This document shows positions 34,257-42,471 of a DNA stretch of 64,000 nt, in pieces; position 1 is the stretch's first letter, and each line of letters opens with the position of its first letter. The stretch covers positions 5,952,001-6,016,000 of the forward strand of contig NZ_CP035758.1 in the NCBI RefSeq assembly GCF_004208415.1, read 5' to 3'. Source of the stretch: Ktedonosporobacter rubrisoli (GTDB lineage: Bacteria > Chloroflexota > Ktedonobacteria > Ktedonobacterales > Ktedonobacteraceae). The position numbers and the translations under genes were made by a program. The notes beneath the pieces were generated by a model. The model searched no databases and was not told the DNA's origin. It saw nothing but the letters and a program-made list of their open reading frames with translations.

Positions 34257-36749
34257 TCAGTTTTCTGATTCACTTGTTCCTTCAGGGCTTGCATCTCCTA
34301 GAGCTTCGAGCAAATTTGTGCGCACTTCCCTCACACTTGTGCCAATATCGCCCAGCAGATCGGCAACTATTCCCTTCTCCTCACGCAGCAAACCAAGCAA
34401 CAGATGCTCGCTCTTGATGGGAGCTCCCGAGCCATCTCTCCGCTCGGCTTCATCGGCAGCTAACAACAGGCAGGCCCTACACTGGGCGCTGTGTACCAGA
34501 ACCACCGTTGCCATCTTCACTCCCCACCCCAATCTGTCCTCAACTGCTGCTTGCACTCGGGCATAGGCTATTCCCAGGCCCTTAAACACCTTGCTAACTG
34601 GTCCCTCATGACTGAAGGTTAAAGAGACTAATGCTAGCAGCAGATGCTCCGGGCCTACCTGGGCACTGCTCTGGGCGGCACTCCGCGCATTCTCCAGCAC
34701 ACTTCGAGCTTCTAGCGTGAATGGATAGATAGCCAGCATAATCTTATCCAGCTCCCGACTCTGCAAGCCTCTCTCTATTGAGGAGATAGAAGCGTCGTAC
34801 GCATAGACGCCTTCCCCACTGATTGGATCAGCCACTTCTTCACGCCCTTGCTCAGGCGAGCTCAATTCCTCGCTTTGCACATTCCCGAGAGCTATTCGCA
34901 GTTTGTCAAGATCTACCCCCAGCAATTCCAGGTAACCGGTCGCCATCCCCTCGTCACGTAAGAGAGCGAGCAGCAGATGGCCTGTTCCTAGAGAGTGATG
35001 GTTGTATCGTCGAGCTTCATTCGAGGCAAGCACAATGATGTGTTTCAATCTGGGTTGGAGTTTGATACTCCCCGCCACATTCCAGTTGCCAGCTTGATAA
35101 TCTGGCTTTACCTTCTCGCGTATCTGAGAGAGCTCAACCCCCATTTCAGCCAACGCTGTGGCGGCAGCGCCGCTGCCTTCAGCTACCAACCCTAGCAATA
35201 GATGACCGGCCCCAACAAAGCTATCCTGCAGGCGGCGCGATTCTTCGTGCGCCAGTTCCCATGCCTTCCTAGCTTGTCTTGTGAACTTTTGAGTATATTC
35301 CTGCCTGGCTATCTGCAAGGTCGTCGCCCGTTCCAGGAACACCAGCGAACCAAAGTCCTTGAGAGGCGCCCCCAACTCTTGCAAGATCTTGACTGCTGTG
35401 CACTCTGGTACCTTGATCAATCCCAGCAATAGATTCTCTGTAGTGATACTGAAGAGTGGATGGCTTCGGCGCTTCGACTGCTTGGTCGGCGTATTCGTTG
35501 CCGATGTCTGATCATAGAGGAGTTCGACCCCCCTACCCCTGGCCTCAGAAACAGCCTTACGGATCTGCGTAAGGGTTATGCCCAGCGCCTTCCAATCGTC
35601 TGGCACCTTCTTTTCTTGCAGGATCTTCTCCGCAGCCTCCTCCGAAATATAGATCGATCCGATTAACCGTTCCTCTGGTTTGGTGGAGCGGGCAGGAAAC
35701 TGGCGCTCAGCCTCTTTCATCACCATCTCAATCACTATGTTGGCGTGTGCTGTTAATCCCATCTCACCCGAGCCGCTTTGGGTGCCACGCCCTTTCGCCT
35801 CCTCTACCGCCTGACGAACCTTCTCCAATGTTATTCCAAGCCCCACCAGGACTCTTGCGGCAACACTTTTGCCTTCATGAATCAAACCTAGCAAGATATG
35901 CTCACTACCAAGAGCATTGTGCCCAAAGTACTGAGCCTCTTTCTGGGCCATTTCTATCACTACCTGGGACTCCCTGGTAAACCTGTCGAAATGATCTATG
36001 CTGTTCATTTGATTGTTCTCACCTTCTACAAGAAAATAGCCGATGTATCGCTTCTCTGGCTTGATGGCGCCTCTGGTGTCTTGATCAAGGATAAGTCCAA
36101 AGGCTTCAGCATCAGCCCGCAACTGGTTACTCAATATGTGGCGCAGTTGGCGGCGGGCACGCACTAATCGCACTTCCAATGCTTTAAGGGTCAGGCTTAA
36201 GCGGGCTGCAATGACACGCTGAGGAATTCCAGCGAGATAGTATAGCTCTACGATCTCTCGCGTAACTCCTGGGAGGTAGTCCAAAGCCTGGCCAAGCAGA
36301 ATTGGAAGCTCTTGCTGACTCAATTCTTCGGCGGGATCAAGGGCCTTGGGATCGGGTAGATCCTCTTCCAAAGAGGAACCAGGCCCATTGAGCTTTTCGG
36401 CAAAAGGATCGGGCAAGATTGCTCGCCGCAGCAAGTATTTTTTCTGAGTAGAGGACCAGCGTAAGCAGACATTGCGGCAAATCCCGTCAAGCCAGGCATG
36501 AAAGCGCTCTGGAGTCCGCAGTTTATCAAGATGTTGCCAGGCCTCCACAAGTGTCTCCTGCACAACATCATCGATGGCATCAGGTGCGACTCCTTGCATC
36601 CTGGCAATCCGTAGTAAACGGGGTCGAGCGGTCGCCAATACTTCCTCCAGATTACTAATCACCGCCGGTTGTTCAGGCTGTTGGCCAACTTTAGTGGCAT
36701 CTAATATTTCTCCCTGGTCGTCTGGTGGAAACGAACGTGCATCATCCAT
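34257..36749 (-). CDS. ECF sigma factor fused to about seven Clp_N-like repeats
   Basis: An 830-residue fusion. Region 2 lies at about 33-98 (ARPRLLRIARMQGVAPDAID, DVVQETLVEAWQHL, WLDGICRNVC) and region 4 at about 140-210. From about residue 250 to 820 come helical repeats like the ClpA/ClpC N-domain: the first, FTRESQVVIEMAQKEAQYFG then LGSEHILLGLIHEGKSVAAR, is nearly canonical. Later copies are marked by TENLLLGLI, GAGHLLLGLVAEG, GTGHLLLALLRDEG, GPEHLLLALVS and KSEHLLLGLLREEKG; one (about 332-410) is degenerate. No AAA+ domain, Walker motif or membrane segment is present. An in-frame TAA 12 bases upstream fixes the ATG at 36749, though AAAGGAG lies about 21 bases away, unusually far. Confidence 0.85.
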   Translation of the reverse strand: MDDARSFPPDDQGEILDATKVGQQPEQPAVISNLEEVLATARPRLLRIARMQGVAPDAIDDVVQETLVEAWQHLDKLRTPERFHAWLDGICRNVCLRWSSTQKKYLLRRAILPDPFAEKLNGPGSSLEEDLPDPKALDPAEELSQQELPILLGQALDYLPGVTREIVELYYLAGIPQRVIAARLSLTLKALEVRLVRARRQLRHILSNQLRADAEAFGLILDQDTRGAIKPEKRYIGYFLVEGENNQMNSIDHFDRFTRESQVVIEMAQKEAQYFGHNALGSEHILLGLIHEGKSVAARVLVGLGITLEKVRQAVEEAKGRGTQSGSGEMGLTAHANIVIEMVMKEAERQFPARSTKPEERLIGSIYISEEAAEKILQEKKVPDDWKALGITLTQIRKAVSEARGRGVELLYDQTSATNTPTKQSKRRSHPLFSITTENLLLGLIKVPECTAVKILQELGAPLKDFGSLVFLERATTLQIARQEYTQKFTRQARKAWELAHEESRRLQDSFVGAGHLLLGLVAEGSGAAATALAEMGVELSQIREKVKPDYQAGNWNVAGSIKLQPRLKHIIVLASNEARRYNHHSLGTGHLLLALLRDEGMATGYLELLGVDLDKLRIALGNVQSEELSSPEQGREEVADPISGEGVYAYDASISSIERGLQSRELDKIMLAIYPFTLEARSVLENARSAAQSSAQVGPEHLLLALVSLTFSHEGPVSKVFKGLGIAYARVQAAVEDRLGWGVKMATVVLVHSAQCRACLLLAADEAERRDGSGAPIKSEHLLLGLLREEKGIVADLLGDIGTSVREVRTNLLEALGDASPEGTSESEN

Positions 36750-37532
36750 AAGATCAAGGCGTTAAGCCATCTCCTTTCTTTCTACTCACCAGTCGCAAGA
36801 TAGCAGCAAAACCCTACATCATTACCGGGAAATTTGGCCATTTCGTGAAAGGCATGCGGTCTGTCACATGCCCATATTGTATAGTTATGGGAGGCTCGAA
36901 AGGAGCGTGACCGCGTGAAAGATAGGACGATCTGGCTTGCAGAGTGCCCATTGGTAAATAAGGTGATAGATGTCCCCTTTACCATCGGTTACACTTTGAA
37001 GGGAAACCCCATACTTATCTCCCCGATATCGTTGGCACACTCACATCAAGGAAACTGTTCATTGCCGAGGCAGGCATGGAGGATGACAAACGAGGGGATC
37101 GCAACCTCGCCAAAGCGGAGGCCCCATGAAGGCTGGCCCGCCTTGGGCAGGGGCTCTTCTGGATTGGGACGGAAAAGACCCTGACGAAATTTCGTCACTA
37201 CAATCTGGCCTTCTTGCACGCCAGGCGTGAGAGCTTTCCTGCCTTTGCTGAGGATCGGAGGCGATCCGCTTTCGCCTGCTCGATCTGGGAAGATCCGAAA
37301 CCCTGACCATCATGGTTCACCCGCAAACGCTGCACGTGCTGGCCGCCATCCGATCATGATGCGCAACGCTCTCTTCTACTCCTTTGGAACCCCACAAGAC
37401 GCAAAAAAGTGCGTAAGGCCATCGCCAAAAACGGCGATAAGGCAACAGAACATCACGCCTCACTGTCACCTCGTCGATGTGCGGGAATGTCGAGAGTCGA
37501 GGCAAGGAAAAACGGAAAGGGAAACAAGACTG
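36750..37532. other. Long region without a credible gene
   Basis: About 780 bases. Frames are short, interrupted and unlike known families; the composition and frame-switching open stretches between about 37080 and 37500 would suit a decayed gene, but I cannot name it. The promoter of the hydrolase gene is expected at the right end. Confidence 0.35.
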
Positions 37533-38432
37533 ATGTCAACTTCTTTTCATGACGCCCCGCCGCTGGGTGAACGCTATGATGTGGGTGGCGGTCGCCGCAT
37601 CTATCTGCACCACGCGGGAACGGGCACGCCTGCGGTGGTGATCGAAGCGGGCGCCGGCCAGTTCGGATTGGATTATCTCAACATTTTCGAGCTGTGCGCG
37701 AAACGCACGACCTGCGTGCTCTACGACCGTGCTGGCAGCGGGTGGAGTGACCCGGTGGATGGCTCGCGCGCTGCGCGAGAGATCGTGACCGATCTCCACA
37801 ACGTTCTGGGTCTGGCAGGTATTGAAGGTCCATACCTGCTCGTCGGCCATTCCGGGGGTGGGCTGTTGGTGCGAGCTTTCGCCCAGCACTTCCCGGATGA
37901 TGTGGTGGGCTTGGTCCTCATCGACCCCGCCACGGAACATATGCCTCGGCCACTCCAGGAGGGTGCTGAGGCTGTCGTACTGGCGATGCTCGAAGAGCTG
38001 CGGCGCAATCCCAACATCTTGCGTGAGTGGTATCCGGTCCTGTATGCCCAATGGGAGAAGCTGCCCCAGGAGATACGTGACCCGCTCATTGCCCGTCACA
38101 GAGACCGTGCCATTGTCGGCTTTCGCGAACTGCAGAACACACCACGTATTCAGGAGGAAGTCGCCAACGGGCCAATCCTGCCCGATGTTCCTCTCATCGT
38201 TCTCACCGGCATGCAGATCGACCCCGAACCGGGGGGCTCTGATGAAGAGAAGCATGCCGTCAACCAGATCAAGCTCACGGAACACACGGCCCTGGTCAAC
38301 TCCGTGCCGCAAGGCGAGCATCGCGTGCTACAAGATGCTGGGCACCACCTCTATGCCCAGCGCCCGGAAGTGGTCCAGGCTGCCGTGTTCAGCATCCTCG
38401 ACCGGGTGGCCAAGCGCTCTCGTCATCGCTGA
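37533..38432 (+). CDS. Alpha/beta hydrolase
   Basis: A 299-residue alpha/beta-hydrolase. The oxyanion/lead strand reads VVIEAGAGQFGLDYLN and CVLYDRAGSGWSDP; the nucleophile elbow is LLVGHSGGGLLVRAF (GHSGG); the acid is probably in VLTGMQIDPEPGG, and the His lies in LQDAGHHLYAQRPE. No signal peptide. The substrate is unknown. The open frame extends to 37227 but the upstream part matches nothing; the ATG at 37533 with GGAAAGGG upstream starts in the conserved region. Confidence 0.82.
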   Translation: MSTSFHDAPPLGERYDVGGGRRIYLHHAGTGTPAVVIEAGAGQFGLDYLNIFELCAKRTTCVLYDRAGSGWSDPVDGSRAAREIVTDLHNVLGLAGIEGPYLLVGHSGGGLLVRAFAQHFPDDVVGLVLIDPATEHMPRPLQEGAEAVVLAMLEELRRNPNILREWYPVLYAQWEKLPQEIRDPLIARHRDRAIVGFRELQNTPRIQEEVANGPILPDVPLIVLTGMQIDPEPGGSDEEKHAVNQIKLTEHTALVNSVPQGEHRVLQDAGHHLYAQRPEVVQAAVFSILDRVAKRSRHR

Positions 38433-38682
38433 TCGAGACTGCTGACTCATCCACAAGAGCCACATCTCATCGTGCGTGCTTCGAGCAGTTGATTGGTTCG
38501 AGTACTGGAGCCAGTATGCTCGTTGCACGCAAAAGACGAGATGCTGCTCCAATATATTTACACCATTGCTGACTTCTCCTTGAAGTGGCCCTGGCTTTTT
38601 GTCAGAACCTATTTCGAGGTCCTTTACCACTCGGCTCTCTTGCCCAACAAATCGACCTCTTAATCACATTTTTCGGAGCTCC

Positions 38683-39306
38683 TTAACTGAGGTGTGAAAT
38701 ATCATTGATGCTCAGGATTTCTACAGCCATGCGCGGGTAAAGTGGAAGATATGCTTTCTGTTGTTCATCCGGGACTAAGCGAACTCGATTTAGCGCAGCA
38801 TAGTTGATTTCAAACCAGCTTGGCGTACGTGGCGAGACCTGAAGCAAAACATGGAAGAGATAGGTAAGCATTCCTCCATGCGTCACTACAACTATAGTGT
38901 CGGTTGGCTTAAAACGTTGACGCAAGGCGTGTAGGATCTGCCGGCAGCGCTCAAACATGCTCTCTTGCGTATCCCCTCCGTGCTCCCAACCATCCGGCGC
39001 AATTGTGGGCGGCAGGACGGCAAGCGGGAAGTGCCGGCGCAATTCCAGGCTTCCACATCCCCTATGCGAACCATCAAATCCTTCACGAAGCTCTGTCCAC
39101 ACCTCAACCTGACAATTTCCAAGGCGCTGCGCAATGATGCTTGCCGTCCCCAATGCTCGCAGGAGTGGACTGCTCAGCAGCGCCGTCACCGGTTCATTTG
39201 CCAAGCTTTGCCCTATGCGCTGTGCCTGCCATTCACCTCTGGCCGTAAGCATGTCATCAGTTGAACTGGTGCCACATTCTCCGTGACGAACAAGAATGAG
39301 ATCCAT
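38683..39306 (-). CDS. Histidine phosphatase superfamily (phosphoglycerate-mutase-like) protein
   Basis: A 207-residue branch-1 histidine phosphatase. The catalytic LVRHGEC (RHG motif) is at residues about 5-11, the second His in VVVTHGGMLTYL, and the expected Arg in SSPLLRALGTASII. Substrates of the family range from sugar phosphates to phosphoproteins; no specificity can be read. The ATG at 39306 is chosen because AAAGGAG lies nine bases upstream; a TTG-start extension to 39327 would lack a site. Convergent with the alpha/beta hydrolase; the 250-base gap holds an imperfect inverted repeat near 38475-38520. Confidence 0.83.
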   Translation of the reverse strand: MDLILVRHGECGTSSTDDMLTARGEWQAQRIGQSLANEPVTALLSSPLLRALGTASIIAQRLGNCQVEVWTELREGFDGSHRGCGSLELRRHFPLAVLPPTIAPDGWEHGGDTQESMFERCRQILHALRQRFKPTDTIVVVTHGGMLTYLFHVLLQVSPRTPSWFEINYAALNRVRLVPDEQQKAYLPLYPRMAVEILSINDISHLS

Positions 39307-39474
39307 AGGTAGAGACTCCTTTCCCAAGAGAGACGTGTGTTGAAGAGAAGAACAATATTTCAGGAGTACTATACCTGGATGCGCGGAAGAGATCAGTCAA
39401 GCAGATTACAGACTTATAGAGCGTTTTCTGCTAAACTGCTATTGTGAGATTTGCATGAGATGAAAGGAAGCTCT

Positions 39475-40188
39475 ATGACTGCAGAGCCAATCAAGACCAG
39501 CATTCTCGACCTCTTGCAACAGAGCCAGCGCTCCTCCAAAGCGTTTATGCAGGCGCTTGACGAGCGCGAACGAACGGCAGTGGGAAAACCTGATTTCTGG
39601 TCGGCTAAAGATCACTTGGCACATATGACTTACTGCATTCGACAGAATCTCATCCTGAAGGTGGCTGCCATCCTCCAGCAACAGGAGGTGTCGCGGCGCG
39701 AGGAGAGCGTTGACCAGATGAACGCGCGCGTGTTTGAGGAGCACAGGCTTCGCCCCTGGGAAGAGGTTCACGTCGCTTTTGAGCGCGTGTACGCCGATCT
39801 CATCCAGCTGGCTGAACGCCTCAGCGAAGCCGAGTTGCTGGATGCCAGCCGCTTCAGCGTCATTACCGAAGGACATCCGCTGTATACTGCCTTCTTGGGC
39901 AATGGCTATGAGCACTTGCAAGAGCATTTCATGCAATATTATCTCGAACGCCAAAACCTGCCACAAGCTATACAGGTTCGTGAGCAGTGCACGCATAACG
40001 TCGTTAAGACGCAGGTGCCGGACTGGGTGAAAGCATGGTTCCTCTACGATCTTGCCAGCTTTTACGCCCAACACAAGCAGCAAGAGCAGGCTGCCGCGCG
40101 TTTGCAGGAAGCGTTGACCCTCGCCCCTGAGCGCATCGAAGCGTGGTTAAAGCACAATTCTGAATTGGCCGCCGTACGCAAGCAATAA
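39475..40188 (+). CDS. DinB/ClbS-like protein with C-terminal TPR-like helices
   Basis: A 237-residue helical protein. The N-terminal 160 residues resemble the DinB/ClbS/DfsB four-helix bundle (LLQQSQRSSKAFMQAL, FWSAKDHLAHMTYCIRQN, NGYEHLQEHFMQYY) with possible metal-binding His residues in these helices. Residues about 175-235 look like one or two TPR-type helix pairs (WFLYDLASFYAQHKQQEQAA, RLQEALTLAPERIEAW). DinB proteins are metal-dependent thiol-S-transferases or damage-inducible proteins of unclear role. AAAGGAAG precedes the ATG at 39475; a TTG 24 bases upstream lacks a site. Confidence 0.7.
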   Translation: MTAEPIKTSILDLLQQSQRSSKAFMQALDERERTAVGKPDFWSAKDHLAHMTYCIRQNLILKVAAILQQQEVSRREESVDQMNARVFEEHRLRPWEEVHVAFERVYADLIQLAERLSEAELLDASRFSVITEGHPLYTAFLGNGYEHLQEHFMQYYLERQNLPQAIQVREQCTHNVVKTQVPDWVKAWFLYDLASFYAQHKQQEQAAARLQEALTLAPERIEAWLKHNSELAAVRKQ

Positions 40189-40411
40189 TCGGCTTGAATC
40201 TTTCTCGGATGGGCCAGAAAGGTACAATATCTTCGCAAAACGAAAAAAGAGGAGAAAATCGGGGCCGCGCCACGATCTAGCGGGGCTCGCGCCCCGTGCC
40301 CTCGGTTAAGGGCAAATTCGCTAGGTCGCGACGCCCCCTTAACAATCCATTCTCTTGAGAACTGCAAAGCCCTACCTCTATCAGCAAGGTGCCACTCATA
40401 TAGTAGCCCGC

Positions 40412-40960
40412 TCAAGTATGGAGCAATGTTTCGCTGGTCTCATATTGCGCCGTCTGCCAGTCCAGCACATCGGCCAATTGCTGGCGAAAAGCCTCTAATT
40501 GCTTTGTCAACTCGGCATCATCCGGCAGATGGCACACTCTCCATAGCAGTTCGATCTCGATCCGTCCGGGCCTTGTCTGGCTTCTGGCCACGTAGCGAAA
40601 CGTGCTTCCCGGGAAAATATGTTCTTTGTTCTGCCATATTTCATCAAGCTTCTCTTGTAAGCGCTCTTCCTGACCGGGATACAAGCGCACAGTAATTCTT
40701 TTGACGATAAATTTATTGGTGTCGAGAGCCTTGCGCCAGGCCGGATTACGCTGCCGTGGACGCCCCAGGTTGCCAGGTTTGAAGTTATAGACATCCTGCT
40801 TAGCAATCATGATGGCATGCCCTGAGCGCACCGCAGGCAAGCGGCCTTCCTCAATATAGGTGTACACCCTGTTACCAGAAATTCCCAGGATTTGTGCCGC
40901 CTCTTTGATCGTCAAATAGCCCGGTATCTTCGGAAGGTCTAGTTCTTCATACACACGCAC
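40412..40960 (-). CDS. Excisionase/MerR-type helix-turn-helix protein (copy 1)
   Basis: A 182-residue protein with an N-terminal winged-helix DNA-binding domain of the excisionase/MerR type (LTIKEAAQILGISGNRVYTY, IEEGRLPAVRSGHAIMIAKQ) and a C-terminal domain of about 110 residues (KRITVRLYPGQEERLQEKLD...LDWQTAQYETSETLLHT) that I do not recognise. It is a tandem paralogue of the next gene on the left-reading strand; whole stretches are identical at the DNA level. The listed start is a GTG; a second in-frame GTG six bases later aligns better with the paralogue. Probably a local transcription regulator rather than a phage excisionase, as no integrase is near. Confidence 0.72.
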   Translation of the reverse strand: MRVYEELDLPKIPGYLTIKEAAQILGISGNRVYTYIEEGRLPAVRSGHAIMIAKQDVYNFKPGNLGRPRQRNPAWRKALDTNKFIVKRITVRLYPGQEERLQEKLDEIWQNKEHIFPGSTFRYVARSQTRPGRIEIELLWRVCHLPDDAELTKQLEAFRQQLADVLDWQTAQYETSETLLHT

Positions 40961-40990
40961 AACCTAAAACACCCTTCTGTCATAGCCCGC

Positions 40991-41533
40991 TTAAGTATGG
41001 ATCAAGACTTCGCTAGTCTTGTATTGCGCCGTCTGCCAGTCCAGCACATCGGCCAATTGCTGGCGAAACGCTTCTAGCTGCCTTTCCAATTCGGCCTCAT
41101 TCGGTAGCCGATTTATTCTCCACATCAGCTCAATTTCAACATGATCGGGCGCCGTCTGGCTTCTGGCCACGTAGCGCGATACGCTTCCCGGGAAAATATG
41201 TTCTTTTTTCAGCCTGATCTCATCAAGCTTCTCTTGTAAGCGCTCTTCCTGGCCAGGACGCAATTTAACGGTAATATTTTTGACAATTAACTGATTTTCT
41301 TGGAGAGATTTATGCCAGTCCGGGCTACGCTTTCGAGGGCGACCAGAAGTGCTGGGTTTGAAGTTATAGACATCCTGCTTAGCAATCATGAAGATATGCG
41401 CAGAGCGCACCGCAGGCAAGCGGCCTTCCTCAATATAGGTATACACCCTGTTACCAGAAATTCCCAGGATTTGCGCCGCTTCTTTGATCGTAAAGTATCC
41501 TGGCATCTTTGGAAACTCTAGATCTTCTTGCAT
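40991..41533 (-). CDS. Excisionase/MerR-type helix-turn-helix protein (copy 2)
   Basis: A 180-residue paralogue of copy 1 with the same HTH (FTIKEAAQILGISGNRVYTY) and C-terminal domain (VKLRPGQEERLQEKLDEI, LDWQTAQYKTSEVLIHT). The ATG at 41533 is preferred to a TTG at 41539; neither has a strong ribosome binding site. It is transcribed away from the small-protein/response-regulator pair, sharing a 190-base AT-rich divergent region that contains a GGATA/TATCC inverted repeat. That layout suggests it controls the divergent operon and itself. Confidence 0.72.
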   Translation of the reverse strand: MQEDLEFPKMPGYFTIKEAAQILGISGNRVYTYIEEGRLPAVRSAHIFMIAKQDVYNFKPSTSGRPRKRSPDWHKSLQENQLIVKNITVKLRPGQEERLQEKLDEIRLKKEHIFPGSVSRYVARSQTAPDHVEIELMWRINRLPNEAELERQLEAFRQQLADVLDWQTAQYKTSEVLIHT

Positions 41534-41609
41534 AAACAAAGTCTAAAAATTTTATTCCTTTAGTATTAATACTCAATTTTATCCATTTAAAAAAGTGATA
41601 AAATCATGC

Positions 41610-41639
41610 TATACTCTCTTCATCGGATAAATTCTATCC
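41610..41639 (+). promoter_or_regulatory. -10 element and operator-like inverted repeat
   Basis: TATACT (41610-41615) is followed by the inverted repeat GGATA-AATTC-TATCC (41625-41639) right at the expected transcription start of the rightward operon, opposite the divergent HTH genes. No good -35 is seen, which would fit an activator- or repressor-controlled promoter. Confidence 0.4.
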
Positions 41640-41724
41640 AATGAGCAGTCAAAGTTTGCTCTGTTGTTGTGTTTACAGTGTTGTGTTTGTAATGTTGTTT
41701 GTGTATCAAGGAGGAACGAGTTGG

Positions 41725-42039
41725 ATGAGTGAGGAGTACAATCCCCTACGCGCCCGCATTGTCGCTGCTTTGCGCCGCGCCTGGAACCCACAGGAAGATC
41801 AGGACTACGACGTTCCCTTTACCGCCTTCACCTGGGAGCATTGGCAAGCGATGCAGATCCATATGATCCTCAACTTCGCCCGCTTCCAGCGCGCTATTTC
41901 CAACCGCGAGCTGCGCCAGGCGGTGATGATCGTCTGGGAAATGCTCGATATCATTCAAGAGTTGCAGATGGAAGCCTGTGCCTGGATCAATGAGGGGAAG
42001 GAGCCCGGGGAGCATGAGTCAGCTGATCATGGTCATTGA
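41725..42039 (+). CDS. Small protein of unknown function, coupled to response regulator
   Basis: A 104-residue soluble, mainly helical protein (WEHWQAMQIHMILNFARFQR, ELRQAVMIVWEMLDIIQELQ) with an acidic C-terminal tail. I do not recognise the family. AAGGAGGAACGAG precedes the ATG at 41725; the longer frame starting at 41641 adds only a hydrophobic stretch with no ribosome binding site. Its last 26 bases overlap the response regulator gene, so the two are translationally coupled and probably work together. Confidence 0.65.
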   Translation: MSEEYNPLRARIVAALRRAWNPQEDQDYDVPFTAFTWEHWQAMQIHMILNFARFQRAISNRELRQAVMIVWEMLDIIQELQMEACAWINEGKEPGEHESADHGH

Positions 42040-42418
42040 TGATTCTCCGGTAGTGCGCAAAATCATCGGCTATACCCTTATGAGGGAAGGACATATCGTG
42101 GTTGCCTTCCCCGATGGCTATAAAGCCATTCGTTGGCTCGCCAGCCCGCAAGGTCAGCTTCCCAGCGTCCTGTTTCTCGATCTGGTTTTGCCGCGCATGA
42201 ACGGCTACGCCATCGCCCGTTATCTCAAAGCCCACCCCAGCTACAAGCACATCACCATCGTGATGATCTCGCGCAACTGTGGGCTCATTGATCGGCTCAA
42301 GGGGCGGCTGGCTGGGGCTAGCGCTTACCTGGGCAAGCCCTTTCGCACCCAGGATTTGCTTGCCATCTGTGGCAAAGCCCGACCCATGCCAACGCTTGTG
42401 CAGGCTAGCTCAGGCTAA
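42014..42418 (+). CDS. Single-domain CheY-like response regulator
   Basis: A 134-residue receiver domain with no output domain. Acidic pocket MVIDDSPVVR, phospho-acceptor Asp in VLFLDLVLPRMNG, switch Ser in IVMISRN, and the conserved Lys in YLGKPFRTQDLL. It resembles PilG/PilH/CheY-type regulators, which act through protein contacts. The ATG at 42014 with GGGGAGC upstream gives a normal-length receiver; the frame open from 41978 adds nothing conserved. No histidine kinase gene is adjacent; the orphan kinases elsewhere in the window are possible partners, without evidence. Confidence 0.88.
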   Translation: MSQLIMVIDDSPVVRKIIGYTLMREGHIVVAFPDGYKAIRWLASPQGQLPSVLFLDLVLPRMNGYAIARYLKAHPSYKHITIVMISRNCGLIDRLKGRLAGASAYLGKPFRTQDLLAICGKARPMPTLVQASSG

Positions 42419-42437
42419 GCTGATTTCAGCATAGCAG

Positions 42438-42471
42438 GAGAGGAGCCCGTCTTCACCACGCGGCTCTTCTC
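42438..42471 (+). terminator. Probable terminator after the response regulator
   Basis: Ten-pair stem GAGAGGAGCC / GGCTCTTCTC (one G-T pair) with a 14-base loop, about 20 bases after the stop; only a short T-poor tail follows. Confidence 0.45.

Larger units (their letters stand above)
40412..41533 (-). repeat. Tandem gene duplication
   Basis: Two adjacent copies of the same 180-codon gene, separated by 30 bases. Nucleotide identity is very high in blocks (for example AATTGCTGGCGAAA and the DNA-binding region) and lower in the middle of the C-terminal domain, which suggests recent duplication or gene conversion with faster change in the middle. Confidence 0.8.

Noticed and set aside
40412..41533. 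Phage or integrative element suggested by excisionase-like HTH genes
   Set aside because: No integrase, attachment-site repeats or phage genes are nearby; the HTH type is also common in ordinary regulators.
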